Source: Harmonia axyridis (Eukaryota > Arthropoda > Insecta > Coleoptera > Coccinellidae). From it: a stretch of 64,000 nucleotides of DNA. The notes under the pieces are model-generated. The model worked only from the letters and a program-made list of their open reading frames with translations, was not told the origin of the DNA and ran no database searches. Both the position numbers and the translations under genes were made by a program. The first letter of the stretch is position 1. Every line of letters begins with the position of its first letter. The DNA lies in the NCBI RefSeq assembly GCF_914767665.1, contig NC_059501.1, positions 55,552,798 through 55,616,797 on the forward strand. The letters are read 5' to 3'. Of the stretch, positions 44,801 through 56,824 are shown piece after piece.

Positions 44801-46469
44801 CCTGAATCAGTCCAAGAGTAAAACCACAATTCTCAGCTTGGTACATTCTTTGTTTGGAATTTTAAACAAGTTTTTTCCTTATTAGGAAAATACTAGTGAT
44901 ATAATTATAGAAATAATTATTAATTCATTTCACATACTACATGTTGATATCTTCTAAACTTTTTTTTTTTGTATCAGAAAAGACGTCAGTCATTTGAGGA
45001 AAAAATAATTGTTACAGTATTTTTAAATCAGTTAATATAAAACGTTGGTGTACAAGTAGAAGATCTTATGAGGAAAGAAAAAATTACTTTGTTTGGTCAA
45101 ATTTTGAATATACCAAAAGTACCTTTTCGGAGTGAAATTGAATGATGTTTAAGTTCACTTGAAATTTTGATTAATGAATCTAACCTTAAAAAAGTTATGT
45201 TCAATACTACTTGGTACAAACTACAGTACGACTTTATATAATTTATATAGTCACTGTAGTACGAACCATATAGCTAGCGCCCTCTATGAGTCAGATATAA
45301 AAACAAATTCATGGGATGTATCAACTTTCAAAACATATTCACATACAATTTCATTATAACATTGCCAGTAGTTTCGGCAAAATCGAAATAAATTCGTCCA
45401 TTTTTTTTTCTTCAACGCCCTACATCTTTGAATTTTCAGTTTTCTACCTATCCTAGGCTCCTTTTTTTTTTAAATCCGGTATATTATTAAATACCTCTCT
45501 ACCCAATGTGAATAAATCCTTCAAGAAAAAAGTGCAATCATTTTTAATCAATGACAAACACGCTAAGGACCAGTTGCACCATTTGCCTAAACATTGATTA
45601 AAATTTAAGCATCTATTAATTTTTGATTTCTCTTAATAAATCAGAGAGTAATCAATATTTAAATTTGAATCAATGTTTAGGAAATGGTGCAACTGGCCCT
45701 AAGATTGTCAATTATACTTATTTGTAAGAATAATTGTACAATTAATTGTAACATAATTTTTATTGAAAAAAAAAAGAATAACAGAAAGCTAAAGATCTAT
45801 TAGTTGACTCTAGCTCAATGATCAAGCTGTTCTAGGGGTTATGTTCTAAGGACTCCAAAATATCAGTTATGAACAACAAATTCTTTTCAAAGAATGCACT
45901 ATTAGCTCTTTATATGACTTAATAGAACACAAGCTTTCGGAAAAGTATTAATCCCGTATGAAATATGATTTTCTGTGGCTAATATAAAATGTAAAATATC
46001 CCTACACTCAATTATGGATTCTAATTCATCACTACTGAAATAGCTGTATTAGAATGTTTTTATCGATATAAGCTTTACCAGTAGAATATTATTCCCCTTT
46101 GGAATATTTTGTCTTTTATCAAGTTGGAAGTTTCAAATTACTTTTGGACTGAAAATAGTAGAATAGTATTGCTGAAAGATCCGCAAACTCTGCAACATGT
46201 ACTTTTTACCCCATTTATTTTCAGCTTATTCCCTTTATTCAAATTTAAGGAATATATTGGACCTTACTAATTCTTTTTTTTTATTATAGTATATTGATAA
46301 TGCTGGACATCACATTTATTCTGAGAGAGCCGAACTATTCAATGAGATTGTGATAACCGTTAGTGATTCTGTTGACCAAAAGAAGGAGAAGGAAAATGTA
46401 CTTCATACCATTAATGATGAAGGAAAAAAATTGAATAATATGAATAACACAAGTGATAAATTGAATTAA
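41827..46469 (+). CDS. ABHD4/ABHD5-like alpha/beta hydrolase, paralogue C (six exons; most conserved copy)
   Basis: Exons: 41827-41902, 41957-42163, 42271-42582, 42635-42749, 44429-44612, 46290-46469; joined 357 aa. Motifs: EKIWTIAFNT, LLVHGFAAGSCFW, FGRSSRP, GHSMGGY with nucleophile Ser137, LCDPWGF (the canonical family form), Asp280 (TWMD) and His305 in AGHHIYSE. Intron phases equal those of A and B, but the introns are short and almost free of transposons. The last exon adds about 25 residues rich in Lys, Asn and Glu not seen in A, B or human ABHD4. This is probably the ancestral-like pummelig/ABHD4-5 orthologue, with A and B derived from it. AATAAA at 46549-46554 ends the transcript. Confidence 0.92.
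43049..43166. mobile_element. 118-bp palindromic MITE in intron 4 of gene C
   Basis: CTAATAGAGTATTCGACTGG plus CTGCACCAGT at the left is repeated inverted at the right with one mismatch; the centre is about 58 bases. No coding content. Confidence 0.75.
44150..44239. repeat. short imperfect inverted repeat, intron 4 of gene C
   Basis: CAGAATGGGCTCCTATTCCA..CAC at the left pairs imperfectly with GTGTTGGAATTGCCTTCTG at the right. Possible MITE remnant. Confidence 0.35.
45564..45702. mobile_element. PIF/Harbinger-type MITE with TAA target duplication, intron 5 of gene C
   Basis: 133 bases (45567-45699) with 33-bp imperfect inverted repeats beginning GGACCAGTTGCACCATTT on the left and GGGCCAGTTGCACCATTT (reversed) on the right. 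TAA lies directly on both sides, the 3-bp duplication expected for PIF/Harbinger. Confidence 0.75.
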
Positions 46470-46548
46470 GAATTTATTTTTATTGATATTACTAAGCTCT
46501 GGTAGCTGTAAAGTCACTGTTTTGAAATGATTTATTTTATTTTTCCGC

Positions 46549-46554
46549 AAATAA
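46549..46554 (+). terminator. polyadenylation signal of gene C
   Basis: AATAAA 80 bases after the TAA at 46467-46469. Confidence 0.65.
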
Positions 46555-48199
46555 AATTACGTTTTATTAGTTTTCTTTTATCAATATCTGTCAAATTTAT
46601 TTCCTCTATCAAGAAGACTATGCAATTTTTTTGGCATTCAAAATATCTGCATCAGATTCACAAGCCCAGAAGATCATTGCATTATAGCAGGTGTGCCAAT
46701 TTCTCTTGTAGCGTCGATTCTTTCCAAAAAAAATTGTGGAGATACTTAATAAAATCTTGGTATTGAATAATGCAATCAAACTTTCAGTCAATATTAATTC
46801 GAGTTAGAGTTGCTGACATTCTATTTCTGAAAAAATCTAAAGGTGATAAATCCTGAGACCTAAGTAGCCACCGAATATTTTAATTATCTGAAGTTCAGAG
46901 ATTATTATTGATAGGCACTAGATCGATTTGCCATATGAAACTGAAACTTTTGATGATATATTTATAGTTTGAGAAGAAAAATATTTTTAAAATGTATGAC
47001 TACACCAGTGAATTCTTCTGAAAATGGTGCCTCTAGGAAGTTTTTGTTTCATGTTGATAGCACTGTAGTGTCTCTGTCTGCCCCAGAGGTAGCGATATGG
47101 GTGTCGCGCCACATTCTACTGCCGCCCCGACGGGTTTATGGGGGTCGCTGAGTTGCAGCAGAGTCACCTACGATGGAGTGAAGAGTGTCTTAGGCAGAGA
47201 TGGCTATTGGCTGGATTGCCTTACTGCGAATCGGCAATCTCGGGACGAAACAACGTAATCCCTCGAGAGAAGGCGCACCTACATGATATTGGCTGGATAA
47301 CGACTCGCCAAAGCACCAATAATAAATAAGTTATAAGAACTTTTCATATCACGCCATTTTTCAAATTTCTGATATAGTTTGAACGGTTGGGGTTGTCACC
47401 AAATTAATTCTCTCCAAAAATCGAGCCCGAAAATGTGCTATTAATTATTTTCTAGCTAAAAGGGGTTCTGAGATCCCCTCACTAGACAACGAATTTGGGA
47501 CACCCGTTACATTCATAGGACATTTTCTGAACTCTAATTGTTCACCCCTTAGAACATTAATAAGAGGAACGGAAATCGCCTTGTAACTGACGCATTTGTT
47601 TTGATTCCAACATTCCTCGCTCCTTGTCTGAGGGGATACGTTAGCAATAGCGTAACATAATTTGATTAATTTCGAAATTATCAAGTGATGCTCAAAAATC
47701 GTTTACAAAATGTGATTTATTCATAAAAATTCTTTCATGTTTAAAAGGGATCAATGTGTTTCTTAGTTAAATGATTTATAGCTATTGTGAATTTTGAGGA
47801 AATGATTCCTGATGTGCATTCAACAATCAAATCAGGATTCTCCACGCCTATAGCTCGCACACACAATCGTATAGTTCGATTAGGATTGGCGACACTAAAC
47901 TTCCATCTCTCTTGTATTCGGAATCGAGTACAAATGTTTACTTTCCGTTCCTTCTATCTATATTCTAAGGTACGACCTATGGACGTTCCCTGAATATACT
48001 GGCATTATGTACCACTACCAATTCTGGTAGTCCAATGGATGTCGCGAACGTCCACAAAGCAACGTCCATTATACGAGCATGTGATGTGTGGGTCATGTTA
48101 CACCCTCTATACTTCCCCAACAGTGACATCATCTCTAATGTTAATTCGCTTAGAGTCATAAAAATGAGTCTATAGCAGTAGGTACACTTAGAATCTCTC
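46555..48199. other. intergenic, no gene recognised
   Basis: Contains a moderately GC-rich block (about 47080-47320), a weak inverted pair CCCCTCACTAGACA / TGTCTGAGGGG (about 47477-47635) that may bound a small element, and GGACGT-type repeats near 47970-48070. None of the short frames resembles a known family. Confidence 0.4.
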
Positions 48200-48440
48200 C
48201 AGGATCACTTGTGAAGTGATGTTTAGGTAATGCCTTTTGAATTCTGGCTGCTACGGCTGTTTTGTCTATTCCTTCACAGTAGCTTCTTCAGGACGGCCTT
48301 TCTAACCTCTTTGTTGTAATTTGTCAGGGCCAATCGATAGTCATTCAACTGCCCTGTAACTTGGCCCTGTTGAAGGCTGTCCTAATCCTTATCTTGAGCT
48401 CCTCCGATTTATTAATTCACCAGGGAACGTCTCTGGAGAT
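48200..48440 (-). pseudogene. LINE ORF2 linker fragment (R1/LOA-like)
   Basis: On the - strand RDVPW (then a stop) NKSEELKIRIRTAFNRA, NDYRLALTNYNKEVRKA and EGIDKTAVAARIQKALPKHH. This is the PWW..L..LR...R.AFNRA......Y...L..Y...IRKAKR..W..FCE.I block between endonuclease and RT in R1/LOA-type LINEs. Several stops and missing bases; non-functional. Confidence 0.6.
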
Positions 48441-50519
48441 CATCTTCTTCCTGAGTGGATATCAAGAGTTTATCCACCTTCTTTTCTTCCTCTGTCTTGG
48501 GCTTTTCTGACCTGAAGCCAGAGACTGAGGCCTGTTGGGCCTCATATCCAGTCTTGTGGCCTTTGCTATTTATTAGGCCGAATTCATAATTGATTCGCCA
48601 GTTTACTGCTCTTAGTTTCTCGACCAAATTTGAGTCAGCCAAAATTACCACTTCTAGTATCGTTTTTGACGGTTCTTTCTGAATAACTCCTCAGCTGGAG
48701 GTTTTGAGTTCCTTGTTCTGCATCTAGATCGTAAGGAGGATCTGCGTTAGAGAGATCGTATTTGGGAGGTAGCCAATCAGGAACTCCTGATGGAGCAGTT
48801 CAGCCGCTTTAGCCACCTGATCTATTGTACAATTATCTAAACTTAGGTCTTACAGTGGCCTTTCCTTCGAGTATAAATATCGAGTCTAGCATTGATGCTT
48901 CGATAGCCTTCAATTGGTCCAATCCCAGCAGCACCTCCGGATAATTTTGATCTAATATTCCTACCTTAATCCCAGCGGTAATTCTGAGAGCTGGGAGGTT
49001 GTTGAAGCCTAGGGTGCTTAGATTCATTGCCTTTAGACGTGAGGTCCTCCGACCTAATTCTCTTGGTCGCTGATGAGTCCTCTGTAGGCCTTGGTCAAAC
49101 CGGTTTGAGGTCTGCTTTCTTAGCTTCTTCAGACACCGCTTTCATAAGGAGGTCTCCTTGCTGCACTGGATAGTCTTACGCTCTCCATCGTCAGCTTTTC
49201 AAGACCTTCAGCGACCTCTGCTTCTCAGCAGAGACCTCGACAATTATCCTCTGCCCACAAGACATGACCACATGGCGGTATATCAGGCATGAGCATAAGT
49301 ACCATTGTATGCCTGGCATCGTTCATACCCTAAGCCAATATATTACAGCCGGGTAGGGAAAGTTGGTCTGCACTACGGATTTAGTCGATGTACTCTGATG
49401 TATGTTCTAACACTGTGCTAGATTACCACTATACCTATCGGACACCTGAGGATGCTCTGATTTTAAGAATCAGTGATGAAATATGAAAAGGCGGACAGGA
49501 AACTGTATCGAATTGCCTCCACTCAACGGTCGCTTCACTGTTTTACCCCTAACGCCAGCCTGCTATTTAGCACAGCTTCCAAATATTGTTCCATATTTCT
49601 TGATGAATTTATATCAATTTCTATATGTATAATTATACTTTCAAAAACCAATTTGTTACCTAAATTAAATCTACAACAAACTACAGTATGAATAAACAAT
49701 AAAATCTCGTTGTAACTCTAGTTTCTCTACAGCACTCTTGACCACGAATTTAAGTGAACGCACGAGTGCTGTGGAGAAATTTGAGTTAATTTTTAGACTA
49801 AAAAAACATTTTTGTGTCAAAAAGTATGTCCTTGTTTTTTTTGACTGACTTTTCGCCTCTACACCGCAAAAATTCCGATATGCCGGTTCTGGCGGTATAG
49901 GAGTGAAGGATGAGGAAGCTTCCATTGGTGGATAATTTTTTTTCGCTGTACGAATGTAAAATAAAATTTTTGTTCGATTTATGAAAACATTTTTACACGG
50001 AAATTCTTTGAACATTGGGTACATTCCAAGAAATTCAATTTAGCAACCGAGAAAAAATCTCGAACGTTGCAGGTTTTCCGCCATTTTGAATATTGTTCTT
50101 CACCTTTTCTGAATACGCTCTATTTATTAGTGATGACGTCACACACCGCCATTTTCGTTCTCCTGTCAGTGTTCGGAATCCAAACAAATAAAATGTCATT
50201 CAAATTAGTACGTTGTCGTTGAAGAAATTGGCTTATTTTGATAAATAAGATTATTTAAGGAACGATTTTACTATTAATTGATAGACAGAAGGAACGAGAT
50301 TAATGCCAGTAAGTTTTAACTAATAAACACGGCGTTTTACAAAATCTGGGGAATGATACAGAAATGGTATTGTATACCCTGTATTTTGCTTATGCTTCGA
50401 AAACGAGGTATATAATATGTCATAAGGCAACAATTATTTTTCTCGTGTCATCTACACGATGATGTTGTTTGTTGATGACTGTATGTTTGTCCAGTTTATA
50501 ATGTAATACCCTGTATATA
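48441..50519. other. probable older LINE-derived and unassigned DNA
   Basis: 48441-49400 on the - strand holds two short frames (ending near 48412 and 48833) of higher GC that may be upstream LINE coding remnants, but I cannot align them to a named ORF1. At about 49727-49785 CAGCACTCTTGACCACGAAT repeats a phrase seen at 30226-30245, and is partly palindromic. The remainder is AT-rich and unassigned. Confidence 0.35.
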
Positions 50520-50930
50520 CACGCAAAATCCATCGCCGATTGGATCTGTAGTTACGGAAATATTGTTTTAACTCTTTTCCAATATTATTCTTGTGATTTC
50601 AATGTTTCTAATAATTCTATTCACTTGAAATTAATATTTCATATCAACTCCCACAATCTGGACTATGTCGGTTTTTTGTCACGGAATTATCGACCAAAAT
50701 TTTTTTCCAAATTTAATCTTTTGGCTTTGATCACGCTATCAACATGAAATTTTGCGAGGCTTTAAATTGTCATCCTACAATCTTACATCCAAATGCAAAT
50801 TTTCATCTCGACCAAACCTGTAGTTTCGAAATTAATAGAAACACAAAATTTCGAATGGCCATATTTACGAGATCTCTAGTCGCAACAGCGGCATTCGAGA
50901 TCCGACCTACACTTCAAATTTCAAGTTAAA
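50520..50930. repeat. degenerate minisatellite, copy related to 16930-17345
   Basis: Two to three diverged units with GATCTGTAGTTACGGAAATA, TTTTCCAA and TCACTTGAAATT-like blocks, ending GCGGCATTCGAGAT.CGACC as in the other copies. Confidence 0.4.
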
Positions 50931-52673
50931 AGGTCCTTTCATTCGAAATGACAGAAAGAACTGTTAGGGGCTCGATTAGGGGTAACGACTACTCAAAAAG
51001 AAGTTACATGTATTTTTATCAATTTATTGTACAGGCTTAAAATACGAACAAAATGCATAGCGTTTACATCAGTCTTGATATATACATATATTCCTTGAAG
51101 TCATGCATTCCCATCTCAGAATATTTTTAGATTTATTGAATTACCGAAAATGTATCAGATTCGAGTATTCACATGAAGCTATTTGATAAGCCATTCCACA
51201 ACACAAGTGTAACATTTGGCTGAAAACCATTCATTCTGTGGATTATCTTTATTCAAACAAAGCCATCAACAATGACCTGACAATAGGAATGTATCATCAT
51301 CATCCAATGGCTTTGTATGAATGCTCAAGTATCTAATATTAGAATGCATTTCTTCTAGTTAGAATGACAAGTTTCCAAAAATTCTTGGTGGCACAAAGAA
51401 CAGCATTTAGTTCGTTTTTTCCAAAAATAATTGAAAACTGGATTGAAAGCAACTGGTAGCAAATATATTTTTATCGTTTTTTAAGTTAATTATTTCAACA
51501 AAAATATAATTCACGTGTTCAAAATTATTCCGCTTAACATGGCAATAATACATCGATAAAAATCTTCGTTTCACTTAGCTTTTTTTTTACATAGATGAAG
51601 GAATATAGAAGATATGATGGACAAGATCATATTGAATCGGGTGAATTTGTATTAATTGATAAAGACTAAAAATGAACTGTTTAAGGAACTACAATTCAAA
51701 AAGGAATATTTTCAATACTGATCTCACCTCATCTTTATCTGCTGATTCCAATTGGAGAGAGGTGAAAAATTCTGGAGTGCTAATTCCTTAAAAACTAAAC
51801 TACATTGTTGAAGTTGAACTTACAAAAACTTGATATGCTTTTTAAAATATTATATAGCAAAAATATTTCAATAAAACTATAATTTCGATTAATCTCATAG
51901 TTTCAAAGCTTCACAAAACATCTGTGACCCGATTCAAAGTTTTTAAGCGTACAAATATAGCTTCAAATGCCTAACTAATAATGAAAAAATATATTTTTAT
52001 AAAAACTTTGTATATTACTTTGGTCTGATCCATAAGGATATGTTCCTAGGCTTCAGATTGTGAATGCAATAGAAGTTTAATCACAAACAAAAAGACATAT
52101 AGTTATAACAAACCTGTCTCTTTTAATTCTGTAAATTGGGCATACTACTACCACTACCAAAATTTCTTCAACACTTATTCAGTGTATATTGGTCCTGAAT
52201 GGCGGATTTGGCTTGATTTTTGAATAAGCGCCCAATTGAGAACAATGGAGAATACAATTCGATTTTTGAGTACTTTCAAAATAACATGGTAACACAGCTT
52301 AGAATTGTATACATGCAGCGTACTGAGATCTGCTCGATTTTGAGAAATGCTCCAATAAAATCCAGGAAAACACAAAATAGACAACAGGCTAAAAACTACA
52401 ACATGGTAAGAAAATAAGTTCTTTTGAAGAACAGAGCATTTGGGAGACTCAAATGGAATATTTCCATTGTGAATCCACAACATTAATTAAGCAACTTATT
52501 CTAGATTGAGTAAGTAATACGAATGTTTCTACAGTAAGTCAATAAATTGAAAAAATTATAAAAACAATATGATAAAATCTGATGTATAAATTATTTGAAA
52601 AATTCACAAGGTAGAATTAGAATTGATATCAGACACAATTTTACCTTTTGAAAACTTATTTATAAAATTATAA
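50931..52673. other. 3' flank of VAT1-like gene, nothing else recognised
   Basis: AT-rich, without coding content that I can support. It should contain the 3' UTR of the minus-strand VAT1-like gene; no canonical AATAAA close to the stop was found, so the UTR end is unassigned. Confidence 0.4.
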
Positions 52674-53795
52674 TTATTTACTTTCTTCCTTTGCTGGTTC
52701 TTCATTAGTAGGTTGTTCTTCGGTTTGCTCATCCTTTTTATCTTCTTTTTTTTCTTCCTTCTCTTCTTCCTTCTTCTCTTCTTTCTTTTCTTCCTTCTTT
52801 TCTTCTTCTACTTTCTTGTCCTTTTCTTTCTCCTTAGCATCTTCCTTCTTTTCTTCTGAAGATTGCTTCTTTTTATCTTTGCCCTTCGCTGGAGTTGCTG
52901 GTTTTGGTTTTGCCTCTAAGCTAGGATCCAAAAGAAGTTTTCCAACATTCTTGCGATCATGCATTTTCTGCATGGCTTCAGCAACCTAGAAAGAACATAG
53001 AAAATAGCTACATTAATCTGAGAAAACGGAATACAATGGACAGTACATCGCCATTTTTCAGGGAGGAAAAAAAATTACTATATAATGTAAGAGTAAAAGA
53101 AATAAGTGTACTCACATCTTCTAAAGCCCAGGTGGAATCTACAAGAAGTTTGATTTTTCCCTCTTGGAAGAAGGCGAAAATTTTTTCAATACATTGTTGT
53201 ACAAACTTCACTTGTCCCTGTTGGTACATTAGATGTCTCAAGTTGAAACCGGAAATGGTTCTGTTTTCGTCAAACAATTTCAATGGAGATACTTTATCCA
53301 CTTGCCACCACTGAAAGGAACAAGAATGGAAAATATATATTACAAAATATTTGAATTATTATTTAAAATTCTCAAGCTCTTGAAAAAATCCCCATTATAT
53401 ATACTCCACTCACTCGAAAATCATATTTCCAATATTGATTAAGGAAAAAAATATTTGAAATGTGGACTTTTCTCTTTACTTACCGATCTGGCAGCGCTAA
53501 AGAAGCTCTTGGTCTCGCCAGTGACTACATTAGAAGATCCATAAAGGATATATCTTCCCATAGGTTTGAGTAGATTGTAACCCTTGTTACACTCCTCCCC
53601 GCAGAGACAATCAAGCACGATATCAACACCTTCTGGAGTAATCTTGCGCACCTCACTGGGATAGTCGTTTCCTCGTTCCAAAAGATGGTCTACAGGAGAA
53701 TTGGCATTCTTCAAGGTTTCGTGTTTGCTTTTTGAGCAGATGCCTATGATGGTAACGTCTTCGACGGTTTTGGCTAGTTGCACGATAGCTTGACC
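52674..53795 (-). CDS. VAT1-like (synaptic vesicle membrane protein VAT-1 homologue), last three exons
   Basis: Exons on the - strand: 53795-53484, 53310-53116, 52985-52674, all phase 0 at the junctions; 272 residues to the TAA at 52674-52676. Visible: second half of the Rossmann domain (AIVQLAKTVEDVTIIGICSK, SKHETLKN, GVDIVLDCLCGEECNKGYNL, LLKPMGRYILYGSSN), then WWQVDKVSPLKL, ISGFNLRHLMYQQGQ, and the C-terminal AEAMQKMHDRKNVGKLLLDP. Human VAT1 (medium-chain dehydrogenase/reductase fold, quinone-oxidoreductase-like, mitochondrial and vesicle membranes) matches through this last block. Beyond it is a tail of about 75 residues of mostly Lys and Glu, absent from human VAT1. The exons for the N-terminal catalytic domain and the GGVG nucleotide loop are upstream and not seen in the window, so the next intron exceeds 10 kb or lies off the edge. 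Confidence 0.88.
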
Positions 53796-54512
53796 CTGTG
53801 AAATGAATATATTTAAGTATTTCATCGCAATATTCTTATATGTTTTATACACTTAAATTTTATCAGCTATGCGTTATTTGTGGAACAGGAACTAATAAAG
53901 ATTTTATGTTCTTTGTTGTTTTTTTTTTTCAATTTTCACAATAATATATGATGACAAATGATAATGTTCTAAATTATATCCAGTTTTAATAACTGCCATT
54001 TATTTAAAATATACTGTTTTTTAGCTTTAATAACCTTCAACCTTTCAGTCTTGAAAATGGAATTGAACGCGAAACGTGTATATCAACGGAATTAAAAATT
54101 GAGTACTGAAATCAAGTGGTTTTCTTCCTACTGTTGTTAATTGATTGATCAACAGGAAATCAATTTTGATGAAAAGAATATTAAGAATATTATTATAAGA
54201 ACAAAGAACTCGTAGATGTTCTGTTATGTTTAAATAGAATCCCTAGATTTTGGGTTCACGAAGTTCATTAGGTCATTAAGGTACCAAAAATAAACGCACA
54301 CCGTTATCTTTCAGAGAAATATGCAAATAAATATTGTCTTCTGAAAATTATTGTAAGGTTCATCTCGAGAAAAATAATTTGCTTTTATCTCTAAATTTAA
54401 TTGACATTAATTACAGTCTCATGGTAGAAAGTACAATGAAAAATGGCGTATGTGTAATTGAAAACGAATTTTGTTGTAGGTTTAATATTCAACTATATTT
54501 TTTGATTTCATA
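53796..54512. other. VAT1-like intron, nothing recognised
   Basis: AT-rich sequence following the acceptor at 53796; no exon, repeat or RNA gene that I can support. Confidence 0.4.
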
Positions 54513-54891
54513 TTAGGCCAATTTAAAAGTCCTCCGTCTGATGCACAGATGGCGGTGCTAGTATTAAATCCATATGATTTTTAGTTAGTACCAACCTTCA
54601 AACAATACGTATCAAAATTTGACAACAGTCTAACCATTAGTTCATGAGATATTGCGTTGTGAGTGTAGCTACTTTTGTTATTCGAAAAAAGATGGGAAGA
54701 AAAAGAATTTCGTGTGCTGATGAAATATTGATTTTTGAAGGGAAAAAATAAACTTGAAGCAAAATCTTGGCTTGATGAAGAGTTTCCGGGGTCTGCACCA
54801 AGAAAATCAACCATCATCAATTGGTATGATAAGTTTAAATGTGGTGAAATGAGCACTGAAGACGACGAACGTAGTGGACCAAAAGAATGTT
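54513..54891 (+). mobile_element. mariner transposon, 5' end fragment
   Basis: A terminal repeat TTAGGCCAATTTAAAAGTCC, preceded by TA, leads into the leader GATGGCGGTGCTAGTATTAAA typical of mariners. Transposase N-terminus: FRVLMKY, a stop, FLKGKN, WLDEEFPGSAPRKSTIINWY, then KFKCGEMSTEDDERSG. These are the paired-like HTH and the following conserved block; one residue is missing before PKE. Everything after about residue 65, including the DDD catalytic domain and the 3' terminal repeat, is gone. Confidence 0.85.
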
Positions 54892-55328
54892 TATTATAAC
54901 AAATAATCAAATAAAAATGAAAATTGTATGAACGAATGGAACACCTTTCTCGGAATATTTTTTCCTTATCGTATCATAGGATATGAATATTAACATGTTT
55001 TTCCTCTATATAAAGGGCTAATGTGGGGTGATAGTATTCGAATGAATGAATAATATAAGGGTACAAATACAAATTGAATCAGAATGGGATGTGCTTCTGT
55101 GCCAGAAATATCCCAAGAAATGAAATATCTGTTACGAAATAAAACGTAGAGAGAGAAGAAAAGATGAAATCGAGAAAGGCGTGAGTTAAGAGTTTTTCAC
55201 GCTTGTTCCAATTCATACCTTCGACAATAAGGACAGGAAAAAACTTAAAACTTGAAAGTAGTAGGTTGTATTGGTGCTTCTCCTCAACTTTTTCAAAATA
55301 CACCCACAGGCAAAAAACTCGGTCACCT

Positions 55329-56068
55329 AATTTTTTGCTGAAGTTTTCATCGATATCAATTGTTTCTACATCAAATTGGAGATAATTTTTTTTGTGAAAA
55401 CTCCAGAAAAGTTTTCCAAATATGTCGATAGGTCCAATTTCTCAACACCCTGTGGAACAGTTCGGGAAATTTGTAGAGTTAACAACCCTCAGTTTATTAC
55501 GTGGACCATTCTTTTCGCCATCTTTCAATTTTTATTTCACCTTGATATCTTTATTTTTTTTAAGATACACGTATTCGAATAAAAGCCTGGAATTATTTCA
55601 GGGAAAAGATTTAATTGGTAATGTTTAAATATTCAACAGTAATCAGAAACAAAAAAAAACTTTTTTTGATTTCGTATGAATTGTTAGATATCAACGTCAT
55701 CCAACTATTTGCTAACACTATTTGCTACATGCGGTCTTGATTGGCAGGTCTATAAAATTCCAGGCTTTTATTTGAATAAATTCAAAATAAATCAAGATAT
55801 CAAGGTGAAATGACAACTAAAAGATGGCGAAAAGGATGTTCCTTGTAATGAATTGATCGTAAACTCTACAAATTTCCCGAACTGTTCTACAGGGTGTTAA
55901 GGAATTGATCTACGAACATATCGTTTTTTTCACCCTTTATAAATAAGCTATCAACATTTTTAGAAAATTTTACTGGAGTTTGATTTAATACCAAAGAATT
56001 CATCTTCAATTTGGTGTTGAAGCAATTTAAATCGATGAGTTCTTGGACATCGAACTTCAGCAAAATTT
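55329..56068. mobile_element. older foldback element in the VAT1-like intron or flank
   Basis: Imperfect inverted arms (about 55329-55594 and 55756-56068): TTTTTGCTGAAGTT / AACTTCAGCAAAATT, GTAGAGTTAACAACCC / counterpart GTAAACTCTACAAATTTCCC, AAAAGCCTGGAATT / AATTCCAGGCTTTT. The spacer of about 160 bases has no coding sequence. The arms have several insertions and deletions. Confidence 0.65.
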
Positions 56069-56824
56069 CAAGTGCGCATTGCAAAAAAATTATACCTCGG
56101 AAGACCTAGTGTTCTCAACTTTCATGAAAGAACTTACTAACTTAAAATTGAAAAACCTTTCAATGTTCAAAGTGATAGAAAACAAAAACTATAAATTTTT
56201 TCATGAAAAAAAAAAACGATGAGATTATTCTAAACTACCAAAAGAAAGTTTCCTCCAAAAATTGAATGAATCGATCAAGCGATTTCCTTTTACGCACAGA
56301 ATCAAAATTAATCTGCACTGAAAAACCTAGTGAGAATTATAAATTTCTGGGGAAGATAATATTTATTTCTCAATTTTCATTAGGTTCATATATTTTCAAG
56401 AACAGAGGAAATGAATACCCCTTGTGAAATTTGGAGCTTTTAATATCAGAGGAATTAATAATGAAATTTTCTGTTCTCGAACTATCCGGGAGGTTTTTCA
56501 AATATGCAGTATTATCATCATCAAACCATTAAAACCTCTTGCTCTAACTCGAATTCCTGCTATATTGCAGACCAGTGGTATTATTGCGGAGCCTGGCAAC
56601 CGATGAATCAGAGATGAATCGTCGAAAATCCTGCTCCTGTCGGTAAGGATTATTTCCAAATGAGGACGTCAGTCTTATTCAACGTATAGGATTACCAGTT
56701 GAAAAGTTCCATTCATCAGAAGAGGCATCAGGTTATTTTAAAACTTCAGATTATTGGATTAGGTTTGAATGTGGAAGGAAATGAGATAATAAACAGGCGT
56801 GAATTGTAAAATGAGAAATATTTT

